This document shows positions 52,180 to 60,626 of a stretch of DNA of 64,000 nt, one piece after another; the stretch's first letter is position 1, and each line of letters starts with the position of its first letter. The notes under the pieces are model-generated. The model saw nothing but the letters and a program-made list of their open reading frames with translations, was not told the DNA's origin and searched no databases. A program made the position numbers and the translations under genes. Where the stretch lies: the NCBI RefSeq assembly GCF_040267705.1, contig NZ_CP158374.1, forward strand, positions 2,418,001 to 2,482,000. The letters run 5' to 3'. This DNA comes from Agromyces sp. G08B096. GTDB lineage: Bacteria > Actinomycetota > Actinomycetes > Actinomycetales > Microbacteriaceae.

Positions 52180-52595
52180 GCCTGCTCCCCCGCGTAGGCG
52201 GCGAGCGTACGCGGACCGAACGCGTCGGGCAGCACCTCGTCGATCGTCTTCAGCCCGGACACCGTGTCGAGCACCATGCCCTCAGCCGAGTGCTCGAAGA
52301 GCAGCTGGCGGCACCGTCCGCAGGGCATGAGCGTGTTGCCGTGCCCGTCGACGCACGCGAACGCGACGAGCTTGCCCCCACCCGACATGATGAGCGCCGA
52401 CACGAGCGAGCACTCGGCGCACAGCGTGACGCCGTACGAGGCGTTCTCCACATTGCAGCCGCTGACGACACGCCCGTCGTCGACGATCGCCGCCGCCCCC
52501 ACCGGGAACTGCGAGTAGGGCACGTACGCCTTGGCCATCGCCTCGCGCGCGATGCCGCGCAGGTGGTCCCAGTCGATCGCTGCCGATTCGGTCAT
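52176..52595 (-). CDS. cdd: Cytidine deaminase
   Basis: A 139-residue tetrameric-type zinc deaminase acting on cytidine and deoxycytidine. GCNVENASYGVTLCAECSL holds the catalytic Glu and first zinc Cys; MPCGRCRQLLFE holds the other two. VPYSQFPVGAAA binds the nucleoside. ATG 52595 follows GGGGGAG by four bases; the frame is open for another kilobase upstream but is antisense-like within the permease gene. It overlaps deoA by four bases and lies 62 bases after the second permease gene. Confidence 0.96.
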   Translation of the reverse strand: MTESAAIDWDHLRGIAREAMAKAYVPYSQFPVGAAAIVDDGRVVSGCNVENASYGVTLCAECSLVSALIMSGGGKLVAFACVDGHGNTLMPCGRCRQLLFEHSAEGMVLDTVSGLKTIDEVLPDAFGPRTLAAYAGEQA

Positions 52596-52657
52596 GGTGC
52601 TCCCCCGTCTCGGGTCGTCGGCCGGAAGGCCCGGCCGTGATGGAGCCGCGAGGCGGC

Positions 52658-53968
52658 TCAGGACTTGATGTACGGTTTGCCGGATGCCGCGGGGCCTCTC
52701 ACCTTGCCCACGAGCCCCGCCACGGCGAAGATCGTCACGACGTACGGCAGCATCAGCATGAACTCGCTCGGCACGGGCGACCCGATGACGCCGAGGGTGT
52801 TCTGCAGATTGAGCGCGAAGCCGAACAGCAGGGCCGCGAGGGTGGCCTTGATCGGGTCCCACTGACCGAAGATCACGGCGGCGAGGGCGATGAAGCCGAG
52901 CCCGGCCGTCATCTCCTTGTTGAAGGCGCCCACCGAGCCGAGGGTGAAGAAGGACCCGCCGAGGCCCGCGATCGCACCGCCGAGCGAGACGTTCCAGAAG
53001 CGCGTGCGACCGACGTTGATGCCGACGGTGTCGGCGGCCTGCGGGTGCTCGCCGACCGCCCGGAGCCGCAGCCCCCACTTCGTGTGGAACAGCCCGATGT
53101 AGACCAGCACGACGGCGACGTACATGAGGTAGACGATGATGGTCTGCCGGAAGAAGGTCGGCCCGATGAGCGGGATCTCGCTGAGCAACGGGATCGGGAT
53201 GCGCTCGAGGCGGGGCGGTGAGTTCAGCACCGAGGCGTTCGGGGCGAGCACCTGCGAGAACAGGAAGCTCGTGAGGCCGAGCACCAGGACGTTGAGCACG
53301 ACACCGACGATCACCTGGTCGACGAAGTACTTGATCGCGAAGGCCGCCAGCACGAACGACACGAGCACGCCCGCGATCGCCGCGGCGATCATGCCGACCG
53401 TCTGCCCCAGCACGGCCTGCCCGATCGCCGACGACACCATCGCCGACGTGAACGCGCCGGCCAGCAGCTGGCCCTCGATCGCGATGTTGACGACGCCCAC
53501 CCGCTCGGAGATCACGCCGCTCAGCGCACCGAAGATGAGCGGCACGGAGAGGCTCAGCGCTCCGGCGAACAGCCCGGCGAGCGGGATGACGTGCGTCGAG
53601 GCGCCCGCGGCGGCCCAGGTCAGGAAGCCGAGCATGAACACCACGGCGAACACGATCACGAGCCACAGCGGCACCCGGCGCTTCGCGCGGACGAGCAGGG
53701 CACTCCAGACGGTGAGCGCCGCGAGGAGGACGAGACACACCCACGTCGTGGCGATGCCCGGGAGCACGATCTCGGGGATCTGGATGACGTCGCGCGGCGA
53801 CGACACCCGGAATACGGCCTCCGCGTCGTGCGGGGCGATGAGGAACAGCAGCGCCGAGAGGACCGTCACGGCGCCCAGCGCGATCGGAGCCTTCCAGCTC
53901 ACGACCACGGTGGACTCGAGCACCGGCTGCTGCGCGGCTCCGGCGTGGGGCTGGGTCGCGGTGGTCAC
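52658..53968 (-). CDS. Nucleoside ABC transporter permease 2 (BmpG/NupC-type)
   Basis: A 436-residue permease of the branched-chain/ribose ABC superfamily with about nine to ten membrane segments. VPLIFGALSGVISERVGVVNIAIEGQLLAGAF is the conserved start of the BPD_transp_2 domain (region about residues 150-180), and GLRLRAVGEHPQAADTVGI is the cytoplasmic coupling loop that meets the ATPase. The N-terminal 140 residues add extra helices. GTG 53968 overlaps the stop of permease 1 and follows AGGAGG. Together with the ATPase and BMP lipoproteins it forms a purine/pyrimidine nucleoside importer. Confidence 0.93.
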   Translation of the reverse strand: MTTATQPHAGAAQQPVLESTVVVSWKAPIALGAVTVLSALLFLIAPHDAEAVFRVSSPRDVIQIPEIVLPGIATTWVCLVLLAALTVWSALLVRAKRRVPLWLVIVFAVVFMLGFLTWAAAGASTHVIPLAGLFAGALSLSVPLIFGALSGVISERVGVVNIAIEGQLLAGAFTSAMVSSAIGQAVLGQTVGMIAAAIAGVLVSFVLAAFAIKYFVDQVIVGVVLNVLVLGLTSFLFSQVLAPNASVLNSPPRLERIPIPLLSEIPLIGPTFFRQTIIVYLMYVAVVLVYIGLFHTKWGLRLRAVGEHPQAADTVGINVGRTRFWNVSLGGAIAGLGGSFFTLGSVGAFNKEMTAGLGFIALAAVIFGQWDPIKATLAALLFGFALNLQNTLGVIGSPVPSEFMLMLPYVVTIFAVAGLVGKVRGPAASGKPYIKS

Positions 53969-55305
53969 TTGGCCGCCACCTCCTTCGTCACGATCGGCCG
54001 AGGCCGCTTGGGGCCTGCGCCCGGTGCCGGCAGGCGGAAGATCGCCCGCACGAGCGGCGGCGCGGCGATGAAGAGCACGATGAGCGACTGCACGACGAGC
54101 ACGATCTCGATCGGCACGCCCTCGGCGGCCTGCATGGCGAACCCGCCGGCCTTGAACGCGCCGAAGAGGATGCCGGCCGCGAGCACGCCCCACGGCGTCG
54201 ACCGCCCGAGCAGCGCGACGGTGATCGCGTCGAAGCCGATGCCGGCGTCGATGCCGGACGAGAATCCGGTGGTGACGGTGCCGAGCACCTGGCTCACGCC
54301 CGCGAGCCCGACCAGGGCGCCGGAGATGAGCATCGCGTAGACGTACATCGACGTGACGTTGATGCCCGCGACCCGGGCCGCGTTCGGATTCTCGCCGACG
54401 GCCCGGAACTTGAATCCGAGCGCCGACCGGCTGAGGATCCACCAGACCAGCACGACGGCGCCGAGCGCCAGGATGAAGCCGAAGTGCAGGTTGTACTGCG
54501 GCCCGAGCAGGTCGGGGAAGACGGCCGTGTCCTTCATCGCGGGAGTCTTCGGGTTGTTCGAGCCCGGCGCCTGGAGCAGCCCCGGGGTGCGGAGCATCCA
54601 CGTCACGAGGTAGAGCGCGACGTAGTTCAGCATGATCGTGACGATCACCTCGTGCGCACCCGTTCGCGCCTTCAGGAGGCCGGCGATGCCCGCCCACAGC
54701 GCGCCCGCGAGGAGTCCCGCGAGCAGGGCGACCAGCATGTGGACCCCCCACGGGAGGTCGAACGAGAAGGCGACCCAGCCGGCCGCCGCGGAGGCCATGA
54801 GCATCTGGCCGCGACCGCCGATGTTGAACATGCCGACGCGGAACGCGAGCGCCACGCCGAGACCGGCGGCGATGAGCGGCGTCGCGAACGTCAGCGTCTC
54901 GGTGAGCGGACGGATGCCTGCGGCGAAGCCCGGGCGGCGGAAGTTGTAGATGGAGCCCTGGAAGAACGCGGTGTACGCACCGGCGACCGAGTCCCAGATC
55001 GCGACGAACGTGTCGCCGGGGCGGGCGAAGAAGTACGCGGAGGCGGCCTGCACGCGCTCGTCGGTGAACGCGATCATCACCGCGCCCACGAGAAGCGCCA
55101 GCAGCACCGCGAGCACCGAGATGATCGCGTTGCCGGTCGTGATCTCGCGGAACGCCCGGTGCCAGCGCGACTCGGATTCGGGCCCGGGCTCGGCGCCCGG
55201 CTTCGCCGCGGTCGGCGGCGCGGGCCGCTCGGGCTGCACCTCCTCCGGCACCTGCGAGCCGGTCTCGAGCGCGACGTCGGGATCGTTCGGGGTGGGCGCG
55301 CTCAT
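53965..55305 (-). CDS. Nucleoside ABC transporter permease 1 (BmpF/NupB-type)
   Basis: A 446-residue permease. A polar N-terminal tail of about 60 residues precedes the membrane domain with about ten segments. FATPLIAAGLGVALAFRVGMFNIGGRGQMLM is the conserved opening of the family, and GFKFRAVGENPNAARVAGI the coupling loop. It forms a heterodimer with permease 2, judging by their coupled genes (GTGA overlap). Its own ATG overlaps the ATPase stop (ATGA), so ATPase and both permeases are translated as one unit. Confidence 0.94.
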   Translation of the reverse strand: MSAPTPNDPDVALETGSQVPEEVQPERPAPPTAAKPGAEPGPESESRWHRAFREITTGNAIISVLAVLLALLVGAVMIAFTDERVQAASAYFFARPGDTFVAIWDSVAGAYTAFFQGSIYNFRRPGFAAGIRPLTETLTFATPLIAAGLGVALAFRVGMFNIGGRGQMLMASAAAGWVAFSFDLPWGVHMLVALLAGLLAGALWAGIAGLLKARTGAHEVIVTIMLNYVALYLVTWMLRTPGLLQAPGSNNPKTPAMKDTAVFPDLLGPQYNLHFGFILALGAVVLVWWILSRSALGFKFRAVGENPNAARVAGINVTSMYVYAMLISGALVGLAGVSQVLGTVTTGFSSGIDAGIGFDAITVALLGRSTPWGVLAAGILFGAFKAGGFAMQAAEGVPIEIVLVVQSLIVLFIAAPPLVRAIFRLPAPGAGPKRPRPIVTKEVAAK

Positions 55306-56822
55306 GCGGCGGCTCCTTCGGTGCTCGGCGCCTCGCCGGCCATCATGAGGCCGAGGATGTCGCGCGGGGTGTCTCCCGGGACGATGCCCACGACCTTGCC
55401 GCGGTACATCACCATGATGCGGTCGGCGAGGGCCGTGACCTCGTCGAGCTCGGTCGAGACCACGATGACGGGCACGCCGGCGTCGCGGGTCTCGACGATG
55501 CGCTTGTGGATGAACTCGATCGAGCCCACATCGACGCCGCGGGTCGGCTGGGCGGCGACGAACAGGCGCAGGTCGCGGCTGAGCTCGCGCGCGAGGACCA
55601 CCTTCTGCTGGTTGCCGCCCGAGAGGCGGCCGACCTTGGTCTCGATCGACGGCGTGCGCACGTCGTACTCCGCGACCTTCTCGCGGGCGAAGCGCTCGAG
55701 CGCGCCGCGCTGGACGTTGCCGCCCTTCACGAACGGCGCGCCGTCGGCGCGGTCGAGCATGAGGTTCTCCGCGATGGTGAACTCGGCGACGAGCCCGTCC
55801 TCCTTGCGGTCCTCGGGCACGAACCCGACACCCGCCTCGAGGATGTGCCGGACGTGGCGCCCGACGAGCTGGTTGCCGTCGAGGGTCACCGAGCCCTGCA
55901 CGCGCGGCTGCAGGCCGACGAGGGCCTCGGTGAGCTCGGTCTGGCCGTTGCCCTGCACGCCGGCGACCGCGAGGATCTCGCCCCGGCGCACCTCGAACGA
56001 GACGTCGTTGACGACGAGCTGCCCGATCGGATCGATGACACTGAGCCCCTCGACCACCAGTGCGGGGTCGCCGAGCGTGGCGGGCTCCTTCTGCACGGTG
56101 AGCTCGACCGCACGACCGACCATCATCGACGCGAGCTCCGCGTTCGAGGCCGCGGGATCGGCCTCGCCGACGACCTTGCCGAGGCGGATGACGGTGATCC
56201 GGTCGGCGACCTCGCGCACCTCGCGAAGCTTGTGCGTGATGAAGACGATGGAGGTGCCGCCCTCCTTGAGCTGACGCATGATCGCCATCAGCTCGTCGGT
56301 CTCCTGCGGCGTCAGCACCGCGGTGGGCTCGTCGAACACCAGCACCCGGGCGTCACGCGAGAGCGCCTTGATGATCTCCACGCGCTGCTGCACCCCGACC
56401 GGCAGGTCGTCGACGAGCGCGTCGGGGTCGACGTCGAACCCGAAGCGGTCGGAGATCTCGCGCACCTTCGCGCGGGCGGCCGGGAGGTCGAGGAGCCCGG
56501 CACCCTTCGTGGACTCGTGTCCGAGCATGACGTTCTCGGCGACCGTGAAGACGGGGATGAGCATGAAGTGCTGGTGCACCATGCCGATGCCGGCGCGCAT
56601 GGCGTCACCGGGGCCGGCGAAATGCTGGACCTCGTCGTCGAGCAGGATCTCGCCGGAGTCGGCCTGGTAGAGGCCGTAGAGCACGTTCATGAGGGTGGAC
56701 TTGCCGGCCCCGTTCTCCCCGAGGAGGCAATGGATCTCACCCGGTTCGACCGTGAGGTCGATGTGGTCGTTCGCCACGAGCGTCCCGAAGGTCTTCGTGA
56801 TGCCCCGAAGCTCGAGTTTCAT
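55302..56822 (-). CDS. Nucleoside ABC transporter ATPase with two ATP-binding domains (BmpE/NupA-type)
   Basis: A 506-residue protein holding two ABC domains. The first has Walker A LLGENGAGKSTLMNVLYG (about residue 33) and VLVFDEPTAVLTPQE; its signature is degenerate (DLPVGVQQRVEI), as usual for this family. The second has a degenerate Walker A (AVAGVQGNGQTELTEAL) and a good signature LSGGNQQKVVLARE with AQPTRGVD. This split matches the ribose/nucleoside importers. ATG 56822 has TAGGAT seven bases upstream and no clear ribosome site, suggesting a leaderless message and a promoter separate from the BMP gene. Confidence 0.95.
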   Translation of the reverse strand: MKLELRGITKTFGTLVANDHIDLTVEPGEIHCLLGENGAGKSTLMNVLYGLYQADSGEILLDDEVQHFAGPGDAMRAGIGMVHQHFMLIPVFTVAENVMLGHESTKGAGLLDLPAARAKVREISDRFGFDVDPDALVDDLPVGVQQRVEIIKALSRDARVLVFDEPTAVLTPQETDELMAIMRQLKEGGTSIVFITHKLREVREVADRITVIRLGKVVGEADPAASNAELASMMVGRAVELTVQKEPATLGDPALVVEGLSVIDPIGQLVVNDVSFEVRRGEILAVAGVQGNGQTELTEALVGLQPRVQGSVTLDGNQLVGRHVRHILEAGVGFVPEDRKEDGLVAEFTIAENLMLDRADGAPFVKGGNVQRGALERFAREKVAEYDVRTPSIETKVGRLSGGNQQKVVLARELSRDLRLFVAAQPTRGVDVGSIEFIHKRIVETRDAGVPVIVVSTELDEVTALADRIMVMYRGKVVGIVPGDTPRDILGLMMAGEAPSTEGAAA

Positions 56823-56829
56823 GTCACCG

Positions 56830-56835
56830 ATCCTA
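56830..56835 (-). promoter_or_regulatory. Putative -10 element (TAGGAT) of the transporter ATPase gene
   Basis: TAGGAT on the minus strand is followed by seven bases (CGGTGAC) and ATG 56822. A -35 is not obvious. Confidence 0.45.
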
Positions 56836-56936
56836 GTGATGGGCCTGCGGATGCAGCAGATGCTGCGCAGATGTCGGAGAGCGGTCGGACCGCCTGCTCA
56901 GATGTTGTGACGGACGCGCATCCGCGTCAACGGCGA

Positions 56937-56966
56937 CGGGGAGGCCGGCGCCTGCCGACCTCCCCG
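56937..56966 (-). terminator. Hairpin after the first BMP lipoprotein gene
   Basis: CGGGGAGG and CCTCCCCG, then CGGC and GCCG after one mismatch, make a 12-pair stem with a 4-base loop, 17 bases beyond the BMP stop. No T-run follows. It may end or attenuate transcription between the lipoprotein and the ATPase, so that the binding protein is made in excess. Confidence 0.55.
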
Positions 56967-56982
56967 CCGTGTGCCGTTCGGA

Positions 56983-58083
56983 CTACTCGGCCAGGTAGGA
57001 CTCCACCTGGATGTCGCCCGCGACGATCTGCTCGCGCAGCTCCTGGAGCTTCGCGTCGAGCTCGGCCGGGACGCGGTCGGCCCAGTCGTGGTAGTCGGCG
57101 AGGCCCACGCCGTCGTTCTCGAGCGTGCCGACGAACGGCGTCGTGTCGAACTCGCCGTTGCCGGCCTCGACGATCGCCTCGTGCACGCCGACGTCGATGC
57201 CCTTCATGATCGAAGTGAGCAGGAGCGACGCGACCGACGGGTCGGTCTCGAACACGTCGGCGTCCACGCCGATGAGCGCGATCTCGCGACCGGAGTCCTC
57301 GATGGCGGCAGCGGCCGACTGGTAGATCGGACCGCCGACGGGCAGGAGGACGTCGACGTTCTGGTCGATGATGCCCTGCGCGAGCTGACGGGCGGTGTCG
57401 TTCGCCTCGAAGCCGCCGGTGAACGAGCCATCCTCGGCGGCGCGGTCCCAGCCGACCACCTTGACGGCGGTGCCGTTCTCCTCGTTGTAGTAGTCGACGC
57501 CCTGAGCGAAGCCGTCCATGAAGATGGTCACGGTCGGGATGTTCATGCCGCCGAAGGTGCCGACGACGCCGGTCTGCGAGACACCGGCGGACAGGTAGCC
57601 CGCGAGGAACGCGGCCTGGGCGGTGTCGAAGATGATCGGCTTGATGTTCTCGGCGTCGGTGGTGCCGTCGAAGTCCTGGTCCACCGGGTCGTCGATCGAG
57701 ATGTACTCGATGTCGGGGTTCTGCTGGGCCGACTCGAGGGCGGCCGGCGCGAGCAGGAAGCCGACCGTGACGATGGCGTTGCAGCCCTGGTCGACGAGGC
57801 TCGAGAGGTTGGCGGCGTAGTCGGTCTCGGCGGCCGACTCGACCTCGTTGTACTCGACGCCGAGCTCCTCGGCCGCGGCCTGGAGGCCCTCGAAGCCGAG
57901 CTGGTTGAAGGACTTGTCGTCGAACCCGCCCGCGTCGGAGACCATGCAGGGAAGGAAGTCGAGGGCCTCGCCCCCGCCGTCGCCGCCCGACTCCTCGGGA
58001 GCCGACGCGCAGCCGGCCAGCAGCGCGGCGGCGCCGAGCATGGCGAATCCGCCGAGCGCGGCCTTCTTCGTCGTGATCGTCAC
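56983..58083 (-). CDS. BMP-family nucleoside-binding lipoprotein 1
   Basis: A 366-residue lipoprotein. A 24-residue signal ends in the lipobox LLAGC; a Gly/Ser/Glu-rich spacer leads into the BMP (basic membrane protein, PnrA-like) fold: SDAGGFDDKSFNQLGFEGL, IVTVGFLLAPAALESA, FDTAQAAFLAGYL and VVGTFGGMNIPTVTIFMDG. Such proteins bind purine or other nucleosides outside the cell for the ABC importer encoded just downstream. GTG 58083 follows GGAGGA at good spacing. It is a tandem paralogue of the lipoprotein at 58269. Confidence 0.94.
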   Translation of the reverse strand: MTITTKKAALGGFAMLGAAALLAGCASAPEESGGDGGGEALDFLPCMVSDAGGFDDKSFNQLGFEGLQAAAEELGVEYNEVESAAETDYAANLSSLVDQGCNAIVTVGFLLAPAALESAQQNPDIEYISIDDPVDQDFDGTTDAENIKPIIFDTAQAAFLAGYLSAGVSQTGVVGTFGGMNIPTVTIFMDGFAQGVDYYNEENGTAVKVVGWDRAAEDGSFTGGFEANDTARQLAQGIIDQNVDVLLPVGGPIYQSAAAAIEDSGREIALIGVDADVFETDPSVASLLLTSIMKGIDVGVHEAIVEAGNGEFDTTPFVGTLENDGVGLADYHDWADRVPAELDAKLQELREQIVAGDIQVESYLAE

Positions 58084-58268
58084 TGTGTCCTCCAAAGACG
58101 CTCACCCCGACCGTCGCGGGGTTGGTGCCCTCACGTTACCGAATGTTGCGAGCGCGGCCCGGGTCCCGCCTGCCCGCGCAATCCAATGGTTATCAAGAAG
58201 CGACAATCTGCTCATATGAGCAGATGCGGCTCACCCCCGAGCGGGGGGCACGCGGCGGTGGCAGGCCG
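58084..58268 (-). promoter_or_regulatory. Regulatory gap between the two BMP genes
   Basis: This 185-base gap is the leader of BMP lipoprotein 1. It is less GC-rich near 58180-58225, contains a 20-base perfect palindrome, and then about 120 bases before the GTG, leaving room for a promoter and long leader. No clear terminator for the upstream BMP gene is visible apart from the palindrome, which lacks a loop and T-run. Confidence 0.5.
58206..58225. promoter_or_regulatory. 20-base perfect palindrome, candidate operator
   Basis: ATCTGCTCAT is followed directly by its exact reverse complement. The centre is AT-rich (CATATG) in a very GC-rich region. It lies 123 bases upstream of BMP lipoprotein 1 and 44 bases downstream of BMP lipoprotein 2. 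The form is that of a dimeric repressor site; the regulator is not in this window. Confidence 0.55.
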
Positions 58269-59330
58269 TCACGGTGCGCTCGGCGACTCCACGAGCAGCT
58301 CGCCCGAGATGATCCGCTGGCGCAGCTCGTCGAGCTCGGCGTCGAGCTCGGCCGGCACCAGTGCCTCGAGGTCGTGGTACGGCGCGATCTCGACGCCGCC
58401 GTTCTCGAGCGTGCCGATGTACGCCTCGTTCGTGAACGCGTCGTCGACCACGTCACCGACGATCTCGACCATCGCCTGCCGCGTGTTCTTCAGCACGCTG
58501 GTCAGGAGCACGGGCCGGTACTCGGCCGGCAGGGTGTCGTAGCCGTCGCTGTCGACCCAGATGATCGACACGCCCGAGCGCTCGATCGCGGCGGCCGCCG
58601 CACCCTCGCCGACCTGACCGGCGACCGGCAGGATGACGTCTGCGCCCTGGTCGATGAACCCCTCGGTCAGCACCTTGCCCTTGTTCACGTCCTCGAAGTC
58701 GCCGGTGAAGGCGCCGTCCTGGGCGGTCTTGTCCCAGCCGAGGGCCCGCACCTGAGTGCCGTGCGCCTCGTTGTACGCGGCCACGCCGTCGACGAAGCCG
58801 TCCATGAACAGGGTCACCGGCGGCTGGTTGCCGCCGCCGAAGGTCGCAACGACCCCCGTCTTCGTGACGCCCGCGGCGAGGTAGCCCGCGAGGAAGGAGG
58901 CCTGCGCGGTGTCGAAGACGACCGGCTTGACGTTCTCCGCCTCGACCGTCTCGTCGACGATCGCGAAGGCGAGGTCGGGGTTCTTGCCCGCCTGGTCGAG
59001 CGTGGCCTCGGCGAGCTCCCAGCCGACCGTGACGATCAGGCCGCAGCCCGAGTCGACGGCCTGCTGCACGTTGGGGGCGAGATCCGTCTCGCCGGTCGAG
59101 ACGAGGGCCTCGGCCTCGACGCCGTACTCCTCCTCCGCGTCCTGCAGCCCTTCCCAGCTCGACTGGTTGAAGGAGCGGTCCTCGAGGCCGCCCGAGTTGG
59201 TCACCATGCGGACGCACTCGTCGGCGCCGTCGGACTCAGCCCCCGGCTCGGGTGCGCTCTGGCAGGCGGTGAGGGCGAGGGATGCCGCGGCGATGGCTGC
59301 GATCGCGAGGAAACGGCTGGGACGGGACAT
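58269..59330 (-). CDS. BMP-family nucleoside-binding lipoprotein 2
   Basis: A 353-residue lipoprotein with signal peptide and lipobox LTAC at about residue 23. The BMP domain shows TNSGGLEDRSFNQSSWEGL, LIVTVGWELAEATLDQA, FDTAQASFLAGYL and VVATFGGGNQPPVTLFMDG, each aligning with the same stretch of the neighbouring paralogue. It is more diverged elsewhere, so it may bind a different nucleoside for the same importer. ATG 59330 follows GGAG. manC lies 47 bases upstream on the same strand. Confidence 0.93.
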   Translation of the reverse strand: MSRPSRFLAIAAIAAASLALTACQSAPEPGAESDGADECVRMVTNSGGLEDRSFNQSSWEGLQDAEEEYGVEAEALVSTGETDLAPNVQQAVDSGCGLIVTVGWELAEATLDQAGKNPDLAFAIVDETVEAENVKPVVFDTAQASFLAGYLAAGVTKTGVVATFGGGNQPPVTLFMDGFVDGVAAYNEAHGTQVRALGWDKTAQDGAFTGDFEDVNKGKVLTEGFIDQGADVILPVAGQVGEGAAAAAIERSGVSIIWVDSDGYDTLPAEYRPVLLTSVLKNTRQAMVEIVGDVVDDAFTNEAYIGTLENGGVEIAPYHDLEALVPAELDAELDELRQRIISGELLVESPSAP

Positions 59331-59377
59331 CCGGTGCTCCTTTGTCGGGCTCGGGCGGTACGGGTGGGTGCGGCAGG

Positions 59378-60496
59378 TCACAGGACGTCGTTCGAACCGC
59401 CGAGGCGGAGCGCGTCGACGACGGCCTTCACCCGCTGGGCGTGCTCGCTCGTGGTGACGAGCAGGGCGTCGGGGGTGTCGACGACGACGATGTCGCGGAC
59501 GCCGATGAGGCTGATGACCCGCTTCGAACGGCTCACGACGATGCCGCTCGACGCGTCGGAGAGCACGCGCGCGTTCTCGCCGAGGATCGCGAGCTCGCCG
59601 GAGCGGCCCGAGGTGTTGAGTTTCGCGAGCGAGGCGAAGTCGCCGACGTCGTCCCACTGGAAGTGGCCGCGGACGACCGCCAGCCGGCCGGCCGCCGCCG
59701 CGGGCTCGGCCACCGCGTAGTCGATCGCGATCTTCTCGAGGCCCGGCCAGATCCGGTCGACGGCGGGACCCCGCGTCGCCGGATCGTCCCATGCGGCGGC
59801 CAGTTCGACGAGACCGGCGTGCAGCTCGGGCTTGGTGCGCTGGATCTCCTCGAGCAGCCGGTCGGCGCGGGCGATGAACATGCCGGCATTCCAGAGGTGG
59901 CGCCCGCCCGCGAGGTACCGCTTGGCGGTCTCGAGGTCGGGCTTCTCGACGAAGCTCGCAACGGCCTCGACGTGCGAGGCGCCCGGCACGTCGAACTCGG
60001 CGCCGCACTCGATGTATCCGAAGCCGACCGCCGGCTCGGTCGGGGTGATGCCGATGGTCGCGATGTACCCGGCGTCGGCCGCCGCCACCGCGTCGGCCAC
60101 GGCCTGACGGAACAGCGCATCACCGGAGATGACGTGGTCGGCCGCGAACGAGCCGACGATCACGCCCGGCTCCCGGCGCTGGAGGATGGCCGCCGCGAGG
60201 CCGATCGCCGCCGTGGAGTCGCGCGGCTCGCTCTCGAGCACGATGTTCGCGTCGGCGAGGGCCGGCAGCTGCGCCTCGACCGCGGCGCGGTGCGCGCGGC
60301 CGGTGACGACCATAATCCGCTGCTCGCCCGACAGGGGAACGAGGCGGTCCCACGTGTCTTTCAGCAGCGTCTGGCCGGAGCCGGTGAGGTCGTGCAGGAA
60401 CTTCGGCGCATCGGCGCGCGAGAGCGGCCACAGCCGCGATCCCACGCCGCCGGCGGGGATGATGCTGTAGAAGCGGTCGATCGGTGCGTCGTGCAT
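59378..60496 (-). CDS. manC: Mannose-1-phosphate guanylyltransferase
   Basis: A 372-residue nucleotidyltransferase that makes GDP-mannose from GTP and mannose 1-phosphate. PAGGVGSRLWPLSRADAPKFL is the nucleotide-binding signature, FAADHVISG the second conserved segment, FVEKPDLETAKRYL the sugar-phosphate Lys, and WNAGMFIARADRLLEE the family stretch. The isomerase domain of bifunctional ManC is absent. GDP-mannose feeds mannosylated lipids and glycans. ATG 60496 has TACGCT six bases upstream and no ribosome site, so it is probably leaderless; an in-frame start at 60550 is rejected for that reason. Confidence 0.93.
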   Translation of the reverse strand: MHDAPIDRFYSIIPAGGVGSRLWPLSRADAPKFLHDLTGSGQTLLKDTWDRLVPLSGEQRIMVVTGRAHRAAVEAQLPALADANIVLESEPRDSTAAIGLAAAILQRREPGVIVGSFAADHVISGDALFRQAVADAVAAADAGYIATIGITPTEPAVGFGYIECGAEFDVPGASHVEAVASFVEKPDLETAKRYLAGGRHLWNAGMFIARADRLLEEIQRTKPELHAGLVELAAAWDDPATRGPAVDRIWPGLEKIAIDYAVAEPAAAAGRLAVVRGHFQWDDVGDFASLAKLNTSGRSGELAILGENARVLSDASSGIVVSRSKRVISLIGVRDIVVVDTPDALLVTTSEHAQRVKAVVDALRLGGSNDVL

Positions 60497-60502
60497 CCGC
60501 CC

Positions 60503-60508
60503 AGCGTA
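60503..60508 (-). promoter_or_regulatory. Putative -10 element (TACGCT) of manC
   Basis: TACGCT on the minus strand is separated by six bases from ATG 60496, in the 199-base gap shared with sdhC. Confidence 0.45.
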
Positions 60509-60565
60509 TCCGCGACGGCCGGCGCCCGCATGGCGGTGTCCACTGACCACGCGGGCCTCCCGATC

Positions 60566-60579
60566 TCTCGACGTCGAGA
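60566..60579. promoter_or_regulatory. 14-base palindrome in the manC/sdhC gap
   Basis: TCTCGAC and GTCGAGA abut to form a perfect palindrome. The CTCGA..TCGAG form resembles sites of MarR-family regulators such as PecS (CTTGATATCAAG), but this is only a resemblance. Confidence 0.4.
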
Positions 60580-60582
60580 CAG

Positions 60583-60596
60583 TTAGGACCGCCTAA
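60583..60596. promoter_or_regulatory. TTAGG-N4-CCTAA site, DtxR/IdeR-box-like
   Basis: TTAGG and CCTAA flank ACCG. The established DtxR/IdeR operator contains the same TTAGG-N4-CCTAA core. The flanks do not extend the match to the full 19 bases. It lies 100 bases upstream of sdhC, which encodes part of an iron-rich enzyme. Confidence 0.4.
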
Positions 60597-60620
60597 GCAG
60601 CGCCGGATGGGCGCTCGGAC

Positions 60621-60626
60621 TAGACT
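60621..60626 (+). promoter_or_regulatory. Putative -10 element (TAGACT) of sdhCDAB
   Basis: TAGACT lies 69 bases upstream of the sdhC start, giving a leader of about 60 bases that includes the GGAGGG ribosome site. No convincing -35 is seen. Confidence 0.4.

Noticed and set aside
58206-58225. The 20-base palindrome as a terminator of the upstream BMP gene
   Set aside because: It has no loop and no T-run on either strand and an AT-rich centre; an operator is the better reading.
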